DNA from: Gemmatimonadota bacterium
GTDB lineage: Bacteria > Gemmatimonadota > Gemmatimonadetes > Gemmatimonadales > Gemmatimonadaceae
Assembly: GCA_031127185.1 (NCBI GenBank)
Contig: JARIET010000134.1
Span: 1-7,652, forward strand
DNA: 7,652 nucleotides
Direction: 5' to 3'
A program made the position numbers and the translations under genes. Below, one piece after another: positions 1 through 6,136 of the stretch. The notes under the pieces are model-generated. The model searched no databases. It saw nothing but the letters and a program-made list of their open reading frames with translations, and was not told where the DNA came from. Positions within the stretch are counted from its first letter, which is position 1, and every line of letters begins with the position of its first letter.

Positions 1-585
1 CGTACCCGTAATGGTGAGACTGCCGCTTCCGATCACGCGTACGCGCACGCAGTCGCCGGTCAGGGTTCCGGCAATCGTAGCAGCGCCTGCCACCGTAAGA
101 TCGAGATTCGACGCCGCAGTCACCGTCACACCGACGGGAATGGTGACGGTCTGATACGCCTGCGTGCCGCTCAACGTCGTCGCACCCTGCGGAGTGAAGT
201 CCGCCGCCTGCACGACAAGCGCCGCCGTGCCGCTCACGCCGCCCATCGTCGCACTGATTGTTACAGATCCGGCCGCTACCGCCGTCACGAGACCGGTGCC
301 GGACACTGTCGCAACACCCTGCGCCGATGAGCTCCACGTAGTGGTCAGCCCGCTGACCGCAGCACCTGCCGATGTCGTCGCGGCCGCAGCGAGCTGAGCC
401 GTTCCGCCGATAGTGAGCGTGCTGGTTGCCGGTGTCACCGTTACCGTCGCGACCGTCGGCGTGGTCGGTGTGGTTGGTCCCGGGGTGCCGCCCGATCCGG
501 CGTCAGCACCACCACCGCCGCAGGAGATAACGGCTGCCGCGATCGCAGCGCAGCCAAGGGGACGGACCAGGAGACGAACCGGCAT
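1..585 (-). CDS. BIG2-domain lipoprotein, C-terminus cut by window edge
   Basis: An open frame of 195 codons runs from ATG (585-583) to the left edge without a stop, so only the N-terminal part is present. Residues 1-21 form a lipoprotein signal with arginines at 4 and 8, an Ala-rich core and lipobox VIS-Cys22. A Gly/Thr/Pro-rich linker (about 23-45) follows. Residues about 46-126 read as a bacterial Ig-like BIG2 domain: VATVTVTPATSTLTIGGTAQ at the start, a TTTWSSS strand, then GVATVSGTGLVTAVAAGS and VTISAT. Residues 128-195 are Thr/Val/Gly-rich with short beta repeats, which may begin a beta-helix or adhesin-like region. It is probably anchored to the outer membrane and faces outward or into the periplasm. 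GGAG six bases before the ATG supports the start. It is codirectional with the kinase and 97 bases downstream of it, so a shared transcript is possible but not shown. The ligand or function is unknown. Confidence 0.85.
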   Translation of the reverse strand, partial: MPVRLLVRPLGCAAIAAAVISCGGGGADAGSGGTPGPTTPTTPTVATVTVTPATSTLTIGGTAQLAAAATTSAGAAVSGLTTTWSSSAQGVATVSGTGLVTAVAAGSVTISATMGGVSGTAALVVQAADFTPQGATTLSGTQAYQTVTIPVGVTVTAASNLDLTVAGAATIAGTLTGDCVRVRVIGSGSLTITGT

Positions 586-591
586 AGGGTG

Positions 592-595
592 CTCC
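592..595 (-). promoter_or_regulatory. Ribosome binding site of the BIG2 lipoprotein
   Basis: On the minus strand GGAG is followed by six bases (CACCCT) and then ATG at 585. This is a good Shine-Dalgarno match and fixes the lipoprotein start. The rest of the 586-682 gap shows no convincing -10/-35 pair. Confidence 0.6.
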
Positions 596-660
596 AACGG
601 GAAGTAGGCACACCAATACGCGCCATTTCGCCGCGGAAACGATCACCCCTGCCTTTTGAG

Positions 661-681
661 CGGCCGCGGACCGACCGGCCG
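661..681 (-). terminator. Weak GC hairpin just after the kinase stop
   Basis: CGGCCG at 681-676 and again at 666-661 (self-complementary) can form a 6-bp all-GC stem with a 9-base loop, starting two bases after the kinase TAG. It is followed by CTCAAAAGG on the minus strand, so there is no U-tract. It may attenuate readthrough into the lipoprotein gene or be chance in GC-rich DNA. Confidence 0.2.
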
Positions 682-682
682 G

Positions 683-3322
683 CTACTCCCGGACCCCTGG
701 ACCCTGCCTCTTGAGCGAGTCCATCAGCGCCCGATGCGCCGAATCAGGGCTGGCGACCAGGGCGACCACGGAGTCAGCCTCGCGCCGGCGATTGAGCGCA
801 ATCAGCGCCTGCGCCATGCGTAGCTGGACTTCCTTAAACGTACCGGTTTCCGACTTGACTCCGGCGGCAACCAGCGCGTCGTGCGCCTGCCGGAACATTG
901 GTAAGGCCTCGGCCGCGCCGCCGCGCGCATAGACAGCGCGTGCCAAGCGACCGCGGGCCGTCGCCGTCTCGACGTGCTGCGCCCCTACGGACTTCTCAAA
1001 CACGTCCACCGCCTCGCGAAACGTCCGCTCAGCCGCCACCCAATCGCCCGCATCGCCATGCAGTGCACCTAGCGTCCCGAGGGCGATCGCCACATCACGA
1101 TGCACATTGCCACGAAGCTTGCGCTGAATCGCCAGCGACCGTTCGAGAAGGGGGCGCGCCTCCCGATGCCGGCGCTGGAGCGAATAGATGGTGCCGAGGA
1201 TCGTGACGGCATTCGCTACACGCGCGTGCTCCTTGCCGAACGCCGCCTCCAGTCCCGCCACCGTCTCAATCGAAAGCGACTCAGCTGCCGCGTATTTGCC
1301 CTGATTTCGTAGCACCGTCGCGAGACCGTTCATCACTCCGAGCGTGACTGGACTGCCGCGGCCCTGCACGCGCGTCTGCCGCTCAACCAGTTGGCGATAC
1401 TCAGCTTCGGCACCGGTGAGGTCGCCCATGCCAACGCGAAATGCCGCCAGGTTCCCTTGAATCAGCGTGGATCGCTGATGGTCGGGCCCCACGCGGCGGC
1501 GCATCACCGCCAGCGCGGACTCGGCTTCCACGACCGCGCCCTTGAAGTCGCCTGTCCGGTACAGGATCACGGACAGGTTGCTGCCGGTCACCGCCACGCC
1601 GAGGTCGGCGCTTCCACCGATCTCGCGGCGCATCGCCAACGACTGGCGATAGAGCGTTTCCGCTTCTGCGTACGCGCCGCTCGCCTCGCGGATCACACCG
1701 AGATCATTGAGCGCTCGCGCGTGCAGGCCGGGATTGGCGGGACGCGCGTGCGGCCACATGGCCAACGCTTCGCGTAAGAGCGCCTCGCCTTCCTTCGATT
1801 TTCCGCGTTCGTGCAGGACCCAGCCGAGGAAGCCCGTCGCGGCGGCCACTTCGGGACGACCGGGGGCAAGCGCAGATTGGCTGAGCGAAAGCGATGCGCG
1901 CGCCAACGATTCCGCCGGCGCCAATGCGCCGAGCCGGTCATAGCCTTCGGCCACCACAGAGAGCATCTGGGCACGCAGTTCGGCGTCGCTGGCATACGCA
2001 ATGGGCACGACCTGCGTCTGTGCGTCCAGCAACTGGCGTACCGACACCGAATCGTTGCGCCCGCCGCTGGCCCCGAACATCTCGAGGAGGAAGGACTGCA
2101 CCGCGCGGGCCTTGTCACGTTCGCGCGCCACCGCCCGTGCCTGAACCGCTGAATACGCAGTCGCGGCGACGAGCGACATGAACACCGCGGCTGCCGCGCC
2201 CAGCGCCAGCCGATGGCGACGCATGAACTTGCCCGCGACATAGCCAAACGCGTCCCCGCGCGCCCGCACCGGCAGGCCATCCCGGTAGCGCTGCACATCG
2301 TCGTACAACGCGGCCACGGATGCATACCGGCGCTCCGGTTCCTTGCGCAGCGCCTTGAGGATGATGGTGTCGAGGTCACCCGCGAGCGCGCGATTGCCAA
2401 ATGTGCTCGGTTTTGGCGGTTCGCTCTTGAGCACCTGCTCTTCGTAATCGAACCCGGAGGTGGCGTCGAAGGGTCGCCGGCCGGTCAGGACGCGATAGAG
2501 CAGGAGGCCAAGACCATACACGTCCGTCCGGGTGCTCGCCGGCTCGCCGCGAATCTGCTCGGGCGCCGCGTACTCCGGCGTAAAAGCGCGGGCGCCGGTT
2601 TGCGTGTTGCTCGCCGGCTGACTTTCTGGCAAATCGAGCAACTTGCCAATCCCGAAGTCGAGCAGCACGGGTGCGCCGTCGGGGCGAACGAGAACGTTGG
2701 CCGGCTTGATGTCGCGGTGGACGACGAGGTTCGCGTGCGCGTGCTGCACGGCGCCGCACACCGCCTGAAACAGTCGCAACCGGCCAGCGATGTCGAGTCG
2801 GGCGCGGTCCGCGAACACATCTATCGGTTCGCCCTCGACAAAGTCCATCACGAGAAACGGGCGCCCATCCGCCGTTTGCCCGGCGTCGGTCAGCCTCGCG
2901 ATGTTGGCGTGTTGCAGCGAGGCGAGGATGCGTCGCTCGAGCTGGAAGCGCCGGAGGAGATCTCCAGTGTCGAGACCCCAGCGAATGACCTTCAGCGCGA
3001 CCGGCCGTTCGAAGCCTTCGCCTTCGTGGATGGCCAGATAGACGACGCCCATACCGCCCGCACCGATCTCGCGGACGATGCGATAGGGTCCGATACGCTC
3101 GGCAGCCCCACCGGCCGACGCCGGCACGGACTCGCCCAGGTTGACAAGCGGGGAGAGAAACTCTGGGTCAGCGTCGGCGTCGCGCAGCATTGCGAGTAGG
3201 TCATCGCGGAGCGCGATGTCACCACCGCAGGCCTCTTCAACGAACGCTTCCCGTTCTACGGCCGGACGGTCAAGCGCTCCGTGGAACGCCTCCTCGATAC
3301 GCTGCCACCGTTCGCGATTCAT
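683..3322 (-). CDS. Membrane Ser/Thr protein kinase with TPR C-terminal half
   Basis: An 879-residue PknB-type (Hanks) kinase that transfers phosphate from ATP to Ser/Thr; its likely partner is the sigma factor encoded just upstream. N-terminal residues 1-65 are an acidic helical leader. The kinase domain spans about 78-345: glycine loop GAGGMG (87-92), Lys111 in VALKV, probable helix-C Glu129, HRD 202-204, Asn209, DFG 222-224, APE 253-255. All catalytic residues are present, so it should be active. A single membrane span is predicted at about 372-393, after RRHR, which puts the kinase in the cytoplasm. A charged helix (395-415) and about eight degenerate 42-residue kinesin-light-chain-type TPRs (about 445-860) follow and should lie in the periplasm. 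The start MNRERW is chosen because its ATG overlaps the sigma stop as ATGA and because this N-terminus is typical of the family. An in-frame ATG at 3364 would add 14 residues and overlap the sigma gene by 46 bases. Confidence 0.93.
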   Translation of the reverse strand: MNRERWQRIEEAFHGALDRPAVEREAFVEEACGGDIALRDDLLAMLRDADADPEFLSPLVNLGESVPASAGGAAERIGPYRIVREIGAGGMGVVYLAIHEGEGFERPVALKVIRWGLDTGDLLRRFQLERRILASLQHANIARLTDAGQTADGRPFLVMDFVEGEPIDVFADRARLDIAGRLRLFQAVCGAVQHAHANLVVHRDIKPANVLVRPDGAPVLLDFGIGKLLDLPESQPASNTQTGARAFTPEYAAPEQIRGEPASTRTDVYGLGLLLYRVLTGRRPFDATSGFDYEEQVLKSEPPKPSTFGNRALAGDLDTIILKALRKEPERRYASVAALYDDVQRYRDGLPVRARGDAFGYVAGKFMRRHRLALGAAAAVFMSLVAATAYSAVQARAVARERDKARAVQSFLLEMFGASGGRNDSVSVRQLLDAQTQVVPIAYASDAELRAQMLSVVAEGYDRLGALAPAESLARASLSLSQSALAPGRPEVAAATGFLGWVLHERGKSKEGEALLREALAMWPHARPANPGLHARALNDLGVIREASGAYAEAETLYRQSLAMRREIGGSADLGVAVTGSNLSVILYRTGDFKGAVVEAESALAVMRRRVGPDHQRSTLIQGNLAAFRVGMGDLTGAEAEYRQLVERQTRVQGRGSPVTLGVMNGLATVLRNQGKYAAAESLSIETVAGLEAAFGKEHARVANAVTILGTIYSLQRRHREARPLLERSLAIQRKLRGNVHRDVAIALGTLGALHGDAGDWVAAERTFREAVDVFEKSVGAQHVETATARGRLARAVYARGGAAEALPMFRQAHDALVAAGVKSETGTFKEVQLRMAQALIALNRRREADSVVALVASPDSAHRALMDSLKRQGPGVRE

Positions 3323-3924
3323 CTGACCATTTCTCGCCTGAGCCAGGCGCGCGCGACGGTCCACCGCCGGCGGGCCGTGATCTCCGAGACCCCCAGCACC
3401 TCCGCGATCTCCTTGAATTGGAGACCGCCGAAGAATCGATATTCCACGACGCTCGCGCCGCTCTCGTTGAACGCCTTCAGGTCGGTGAGCGCCGAGTCGA
3501 GCGCAATCAGCTGGTCGGACTGCTCGTCGGCGATCATCGCAGTGACGCCCATGCGTTCGGCGGTGTCGAGGTCCATTGGCACCACGCCGGCACCGCGTTT
3601 ATGTCGTGCCCGACTGCGCGCGTGTGTGACCAGGATCCGACGCATGGCCATGGCGGCCACGGCGAAGAAATGCGCCCGACTCTGCCACTCCGTGCGATCC
3701 TGCTCCACCAACTGCAGGTAGGCCTCGTGGACGAGCGCAGTGGGCGTGAGCGTGTGGCCGCCATCCTCAGCATTCAGCCGACGTGCGGCAATCGCGTGTA
3801 ACTCATCGTACACGAAAGGCACCAGATCGTTGAACGCCTGCGCGTTGCCGCGCGACGCCAGGCCAAGCAGCCTGGTGATCTCGCCGATAGGTTGCATTGA
3901 ACGGTTCGCGTCGGGCTGAGTCAT
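3319..3924 (-). CDS. ECF RNA polymerase sigma factor, TIGR02999 type
   Basis: A 201-residue sigma-70-family factor that directs RNA polymerase to its own promoter set. Region 2 spans about residues 12-110, with LVPFVYDELHAIAARRL (34-50), LTPTALVHEAYLQL (59-72), then HFFAVAAMAMRRILVTHARS (85-104). Region 4 spans about 140-200, with a helix-turn-helix in LQFKEIAEVLGVSEITARRR (168-187) and a final WTVARAWLRREM. Where ordinary ECF factors carry acidic residues before L-V-x-E, this one has Thr58, Thr60 and Thr62. No anti-sigma gene is adjacent; instead the stop overlaps the start of the kinase gene (ATGA), so the two are translationally coupled. Families with this layout are known to pair with Ser/Thr kinases. 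The start MTQP is preferred; Met10 (3897) is an alternative, and neither has a clear Shine-Dalgarno. An upstream in-frame ATG at 4110 would run through the divergent gene and is unlikely. Confidence 0.92.
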   Translation of the reverse strand: MTQPDANRSMQPIGEITRLLGLASRGNAQAFNDLVPFVYDELHAIAARRLNAEDGGHTLTPTALVHEAYLQLVEQDRTEWQSRAHFFAVAAMAMRRILVTHARSRARHKRGAGVVPMDLDTAERMGVTAMIADEQSDQLIALDSALTDLKAFNESGASVVEYRFFGGLQFKEIAEVLGVSEITARRRWTVARAWLRREMVR

Positions 3925-3947
3925 GCGTCGGTATGAGCGCCACCCCG

Positions 3948-3953
3948 AACTTA
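3948..3953 (-). promoter_or_regulatory. Candidate -10 element (TAAGTT) of the sigma/kinase operon
   Basis: On the minus strand TAAGTT lies 23 bases before the sigma ATG at 3924, inside the divergent intergenic region. It fits the TAnnTT pattern also seen before the two plus-strand genes at 3999 and 4872. There is no clear -35 hexamer. A start site near 3941 would give a leader of about 17 bases. Confidence 0.35.
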
Positions 3954-3998
3954 CATCAAGAGTGCGATGGGCGGCTCCGTGGCGAGCACCGTCAACGT

Positions 3999-4004
3999 TA
4001 TCTT
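3999..4004 (+). promoter_or_regulatory. Candidate -10 element (TATCTT) of the AP endonuclease gene
   Basis: TATCTT lies 25 bases before the proposed TTG start at 4030. The same hexamer precedes the aminotransferase gene at 4872. If it is the true -10, the in-frame ATG at 3967 lies upstream of the transcript and cannot be the start. No clear -35 was seen. Confidence 0.35.
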
Positions 4005-4029
4005 GCCTCGGCCCACACCCGGACATCGC

Positions 4030-4827
4030 TTGAAGATCTACTCCTGGAACGTCAACGGAATCCGCGCAGTGCTCAGGAAGGGTGAGCTCCAGAAACTCAT
4101 CAAGTCTCACCGGCCCGACGTGTTGTGCCTTCAGGAGACCAAAGCCGAGCAGGGGCAGGCGGAAGTAGATCTGCCCGACTACGAGGAGTATTGGAACTCG
4201 GCGGCCACCAAGGGCTACTCGGGGACAGCCATCTTCTCACGCGTGAAGCCGCTGTCCGTCCAGTTCGGGTTCAGCAAGGCCATCATGAAGAAGTTCACGT
4301 TCGCCGACTCCGAAGGCCGGGACAGCGCGAACGAAGGGCGGGTCATTTCTGCCGAGTTCGAGAAATTCTACGTAGTGACGGTGTACACGCCCAACGCCAA
4401 GGACGACCTGAGCCGCCTGCGGCTGCGGTTCAAGCACTGGGATCCGGCATTTCTCGCCCATTGCAAGGCTCTTGAGAAGAAAAAGCCCGTGATCTTTTGC
4501 GGTGACTTGAACGTCGCGCACACAGAACTCGACCTGGCGAACCCGAAGTCGAACGTCGGCAACAAGGGATTCACCAAAGAAGAGCGGGCCGGATTCCAGT
4601 CGTTTGTCGACGCTGGTTTCGTTGACACGTTCCGACTCTTCAAGCAGGGCAACGGGCACTATTCGTGGTGGAGCCAACGCGCCAACTGCCGAGCGCGGAA
4701 CATCGGTTGGAGAATTGACTACGTGCTCGTGTCGAAGGTGCTGGCCAAGCGTATTGCGCGAGCAGAGATCCACGCCAAAGTGATGGGCAGCGATCACTGC
4801 CCGGTGAGCATCACGCTCAAAGGATAG
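4030..4827 (+). CDS. xth: ExoA/ExoIII-family AP endonuclease (exodeoxyribonuclease III)
   Basis: A 265-residue Mg-dependent endonuclease/exonuclease/phosphatase-fold enzyme that cuts DNA 5' to abasic sites and trims blocked 3' ends in cytoplasmic base excision repair. Numbered from the TTG, all catalytic motifs are present: SWNVNGIRA (5-13, Asn7), LQETK (34-38, Glu36), VYTPNA (118-123, Tyr119), GDLNVAH (158-164, Asp159 and Asn161), NVGNKGFT (175-182), RNIGWRIDY (223-231, Asp230) and GSDHCPV (253-259, Asp255 and His256). It resembles the ExoA/APE1 branch rather than E. coli Xth. A Lys/Asp/Ser-rich stretch at about 81-101 looks longer than in the common bacterial form. TTG at 4030 is preferred because the family begins M-K-I-Y-S-W-N; the ATG at 3967 would add 21 atypical residues. 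It is divergent from the sigma factor and 56 bases upstream of the aminotransferase gene. Confidence 0.95.
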   Translation: MKIYSWNVNGIRAVLRKGELQKLIKSHRPDVLCLQETKAEQGQAEVDLPDYEEYWNSAATKGYSGTAIFSRVKPLSVQFGFSKAIMKKFTFADSEGRDSANEGRVISAEFEKFYVVTVYTPNAKDDLSRLRLRFKHWDPAFLAHCKALEKKKPVIFCGDLNVAHTELDLANPKSNVGNKGFTKEERAGFQSFVDAGFVDTFRLFKQGNGHYSWWSQRANCRARNIGWRIDYVLVSKVLAKRIARAEIHAKVMGSDHCPVSITLKG

Positions 4828-4871
4828 CGTCGCCAACCGCCGGACCACCTACGGGCACACCCCGGACTTCG

Positions 4872-4877
4872 TATCTT
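4872..4877 (+). promoter_or_regulatory. Candidate -10 element (TATCTT) for a leaderless aminotransferase mRNA
   Basis: TATCTT ends six bases before the ATG at 4884, and no Shine-Dalgarno is present. Transcription starting at the normal 6-8 bases after a -10 would begin at or next to the start codon, suggesting a leaderless transcript. The element repeats the hexamer at 3999-4004. Confidence 0.4.
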
Positions 4878-4883
4878 CCCGAC

Positions 4884-6026
4884 ATGACAGGTCCATCCCG
4901 CCGCGACTTCATTGCAGCCCTGGGCGTGACTGCCGCCGTTGGCGGCGCAGGCCCGCTGTTCGCCCGGCCAGTCGACGATGAACAACAGGCCGGCTCGCGC
5001 CCCGCGGCCGCCACTCCACCGCGCGATCTCCTGCTCAACTACAACGAGAGTCCCTACGGCCCGTCACCGCGGGCCCTCGCGGCGATTCGCGCGGCACAAA
5101 CTTCGCTCGTCAGCCGGTACCACATCGAAGAGACTTACGACTCGCTGCGCGATGCCCTCGCGGCGCATCATGGTGTCACGCGCGACCACATCCGTATTGG
5201 CGCTGGCTCCACCGAAATCCTCAAGGCCTGCGATGACGTTTTTCTCGCGGATGGCAAGACGCTGATCGTCGCCAATCCTGCGTATGAGGCGGTCATCCAA
5301 TACGCAGCGAACAGCAAGGCCGAGGCCACGCGCCTCAGCCTGACGGACGACTACGCGCACGACCTTCCGCGGATGGCGCGGACGACCAACCTCTCCACGG
5401 GGCTGGTCTACGTCTGCAACCCGAACAACCCGAGCGGCACGATCAACCGCAAGGATGAAGTCGCGTTCTTCATGGCGCGCGTTCCTGAGTCCGCGACGGT
5501 GCTCTTCGACGAGGCGTACGCCGAGTTTGTGTCGGATCCGGGCTACGAATCGGCGGTGAAGTATGTGAAGGAAGGACGCAACGTCATCGTCGCCAAGACG
5601 TTCTCGAAAATTCATGGCATGGCGGGCATGCGCATTGGGTACGCCATCGCCAAGCCGGAACTCATTGCTCGTATCTCACCATTCACCGTGGACTACGCGG
5701 TCACGGGGCTGGCGGCAAGCGCCGCGCTCGCGTCGGTGAAAGACGCCGCACATACCAGGGAAGTCGCCCGCAAGAATGCCATCGAGCGCACGCGCTTCGT
5801 GGCCGAGATGCAAAAGCTGGGCCTCAGTTGCGCTGAGGCGCACGGGAACTTCGTGATGGTGGACCTCGGCCGTCAGGTTTCACCAGTGATTGGCGCACTT
5901 GCGGCCAGGCGCATTCTGGTGGGACGTGAGTTCGGCGCGATGCCGAACTTCCTGCGCGTCACGCTCGGAACGGCTGCCGAGATGACGGCGTTCTATCCGG
6001 CGTTTCGCGCGGCCATGACTGCGTAG
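4884..6026 (+). CDS. Tat-exported HisC-like PLP aminotransferase
   Basis: A 380-residue fold-type I, class I/II aminotransferase closest in motifs to histidinol-phosphate aminotransferase. Residues 1-27 are a twin-arginine signal: SRRDFI (5-10), an Ala/Gly/Val core, and a likely cut after LFA (25-27). Enzyme motifs in order: LNYNESPYGPS (51-61), GAGSTE (106-111) for cofactor phosphate, NPNNPSG (179-185) with Asn182, DEAYAEF (209-215) with Asp209 and Tyr212, TFSKIHGMAGMRIGY (239-253) with Lys242 as Schiff-base lysine and Arg250, and LRVTLG (357-362) with Arg358 for the substrate carboxylate. All key residues are present, so it should be active. Because PLP loads in the cytoplasm, export by Tat in folded form makes sense, giving a periplasmic enzyme. 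No other his gene is nearby, so a role in histidine synthesis is unlikely; the substrate is unknown. No Shine-Dalgarno is visible. Confidence 0.92.
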   Translation: MTGPSRRDFIAALGVTAAVGGAGPLFARPVDDEQQAGSRPAAATPPRDLLLNYNESPYGPSPRALAAIRAAQTSLVSRYHIEETYDSLRDALAAHHGVTRDHIRIGAGSTEILKACDDVFLADGKTLIVANPAYEAVIQYAANSKAEATRLSLTDDYAHDLPRMARTTNLSTGLVYVCNPNNPSGTINRKDEVAFFMARVPESATVLFDEAYAEFVSDPGYESAVKYVKEGRNVIVAKTFSKIHGMAGMRIGYAIAKPELIARISPFTVDYAVTGLAASAALASVKDAAHTREVARKNAIERTRFVAEMQKLGLSCAEAHGNFVMVDLGRQVSPVIGALAARRILVGREFGAMPNFLRVTLGTAAEMTAFYPAFRAAMTA

Positions 6027-6077
6027 CGCGTCCCGCGCCGAGCTGTGTAGAACGGCGCCTGGAAACGCATGGCAACT

Positions 6078-6110
6078 GTGCGGGGTTGCGAGGTGACAAA
6101 CAACCCGCAC
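6078..6110. other. Strong imperfect hairpin between aminotransferase and secreted-protein genes
   Basis: GTGCGGGGTTG (6078-6088) pairs with CAACCCGCAC (6101-6110): ten base pairs with one bulged G and a 12-base loop. It starts 52 bases after the aminotransferase stop and ends 26 bases before the next ATG. No T-tract follows on either strand. It could be a terminator lacking a U-tract or a leader structure of the next gene. Confidence 0.45.
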
Positions 6111-6122
6111 CCCCAACCCTTC

Positions 6123-6128
6123 GGGAGA
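6123..6128 (+). promoter_or_regulatory. Ribosome binding site of the small secreted protein
   Basis: GGGAGA followed by eight bases and then ATG at 6137. This selects the 6137 start over the in-frame ATG at 6086, which lies inside the upstream hairpin and has no such site. Confidence 0.65.
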
Positions 6129-6136
6129 ATTCGAAA

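Noticed and set aside
164..607. Two short plus-strand open frames over the lipoprotein region
   Set aside because: They mirror the Thr/Val/Gly-rich repeats of the minus-strand lipoprotein, which has a lipobox, a BIG2 domain and an RBS.
1143..2150. Repeated Ala/Arg-rich coding pattern that looked like DNA repeats
   Set aside because: It is explained by the degenerate TPR motifs of the kinase; no near-identical DNA repeat units are visible.
2213..3199. A 328-codon plus-strand open frame opposite the kinase domain
   Set aside because: It is an exact antisense shadow of a gene with intact kinase motifs. Its translation is Arg/His/Ala-rich with no recognisable domain, and long antisense frames are expected in high-GC genes.
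3923..4110. N-terminal extension of the sigma factor to the ATG at 4110
   Set aside because: The extra 62 residues would be antisense to the start of the AP endonuclease and to its promoter region, and they match nothing in sigma factors, which begin near MTQP or MQPI.
4237..4848. A 203-codon minus-strand open frame opposite the AP endonuclease
   Set aside because: The plus-strand frame carries every catalytic motif of the family; the antisense product has no recognisable domain and no RBS was seen.
5064..5615. A 183-codon minus-strand open frame opposite the aminotransferase
   Set aside because: Shadow of a complete PLP enzyme; the translation is Arg/Val-rich and without domain features.
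6117..6125. CCC-TTC-GGG mini-hairpin (UUCG-like) next to the RBS of the secreted protein
   Set aside because: Only two or three base pairs, too short to support on its own.
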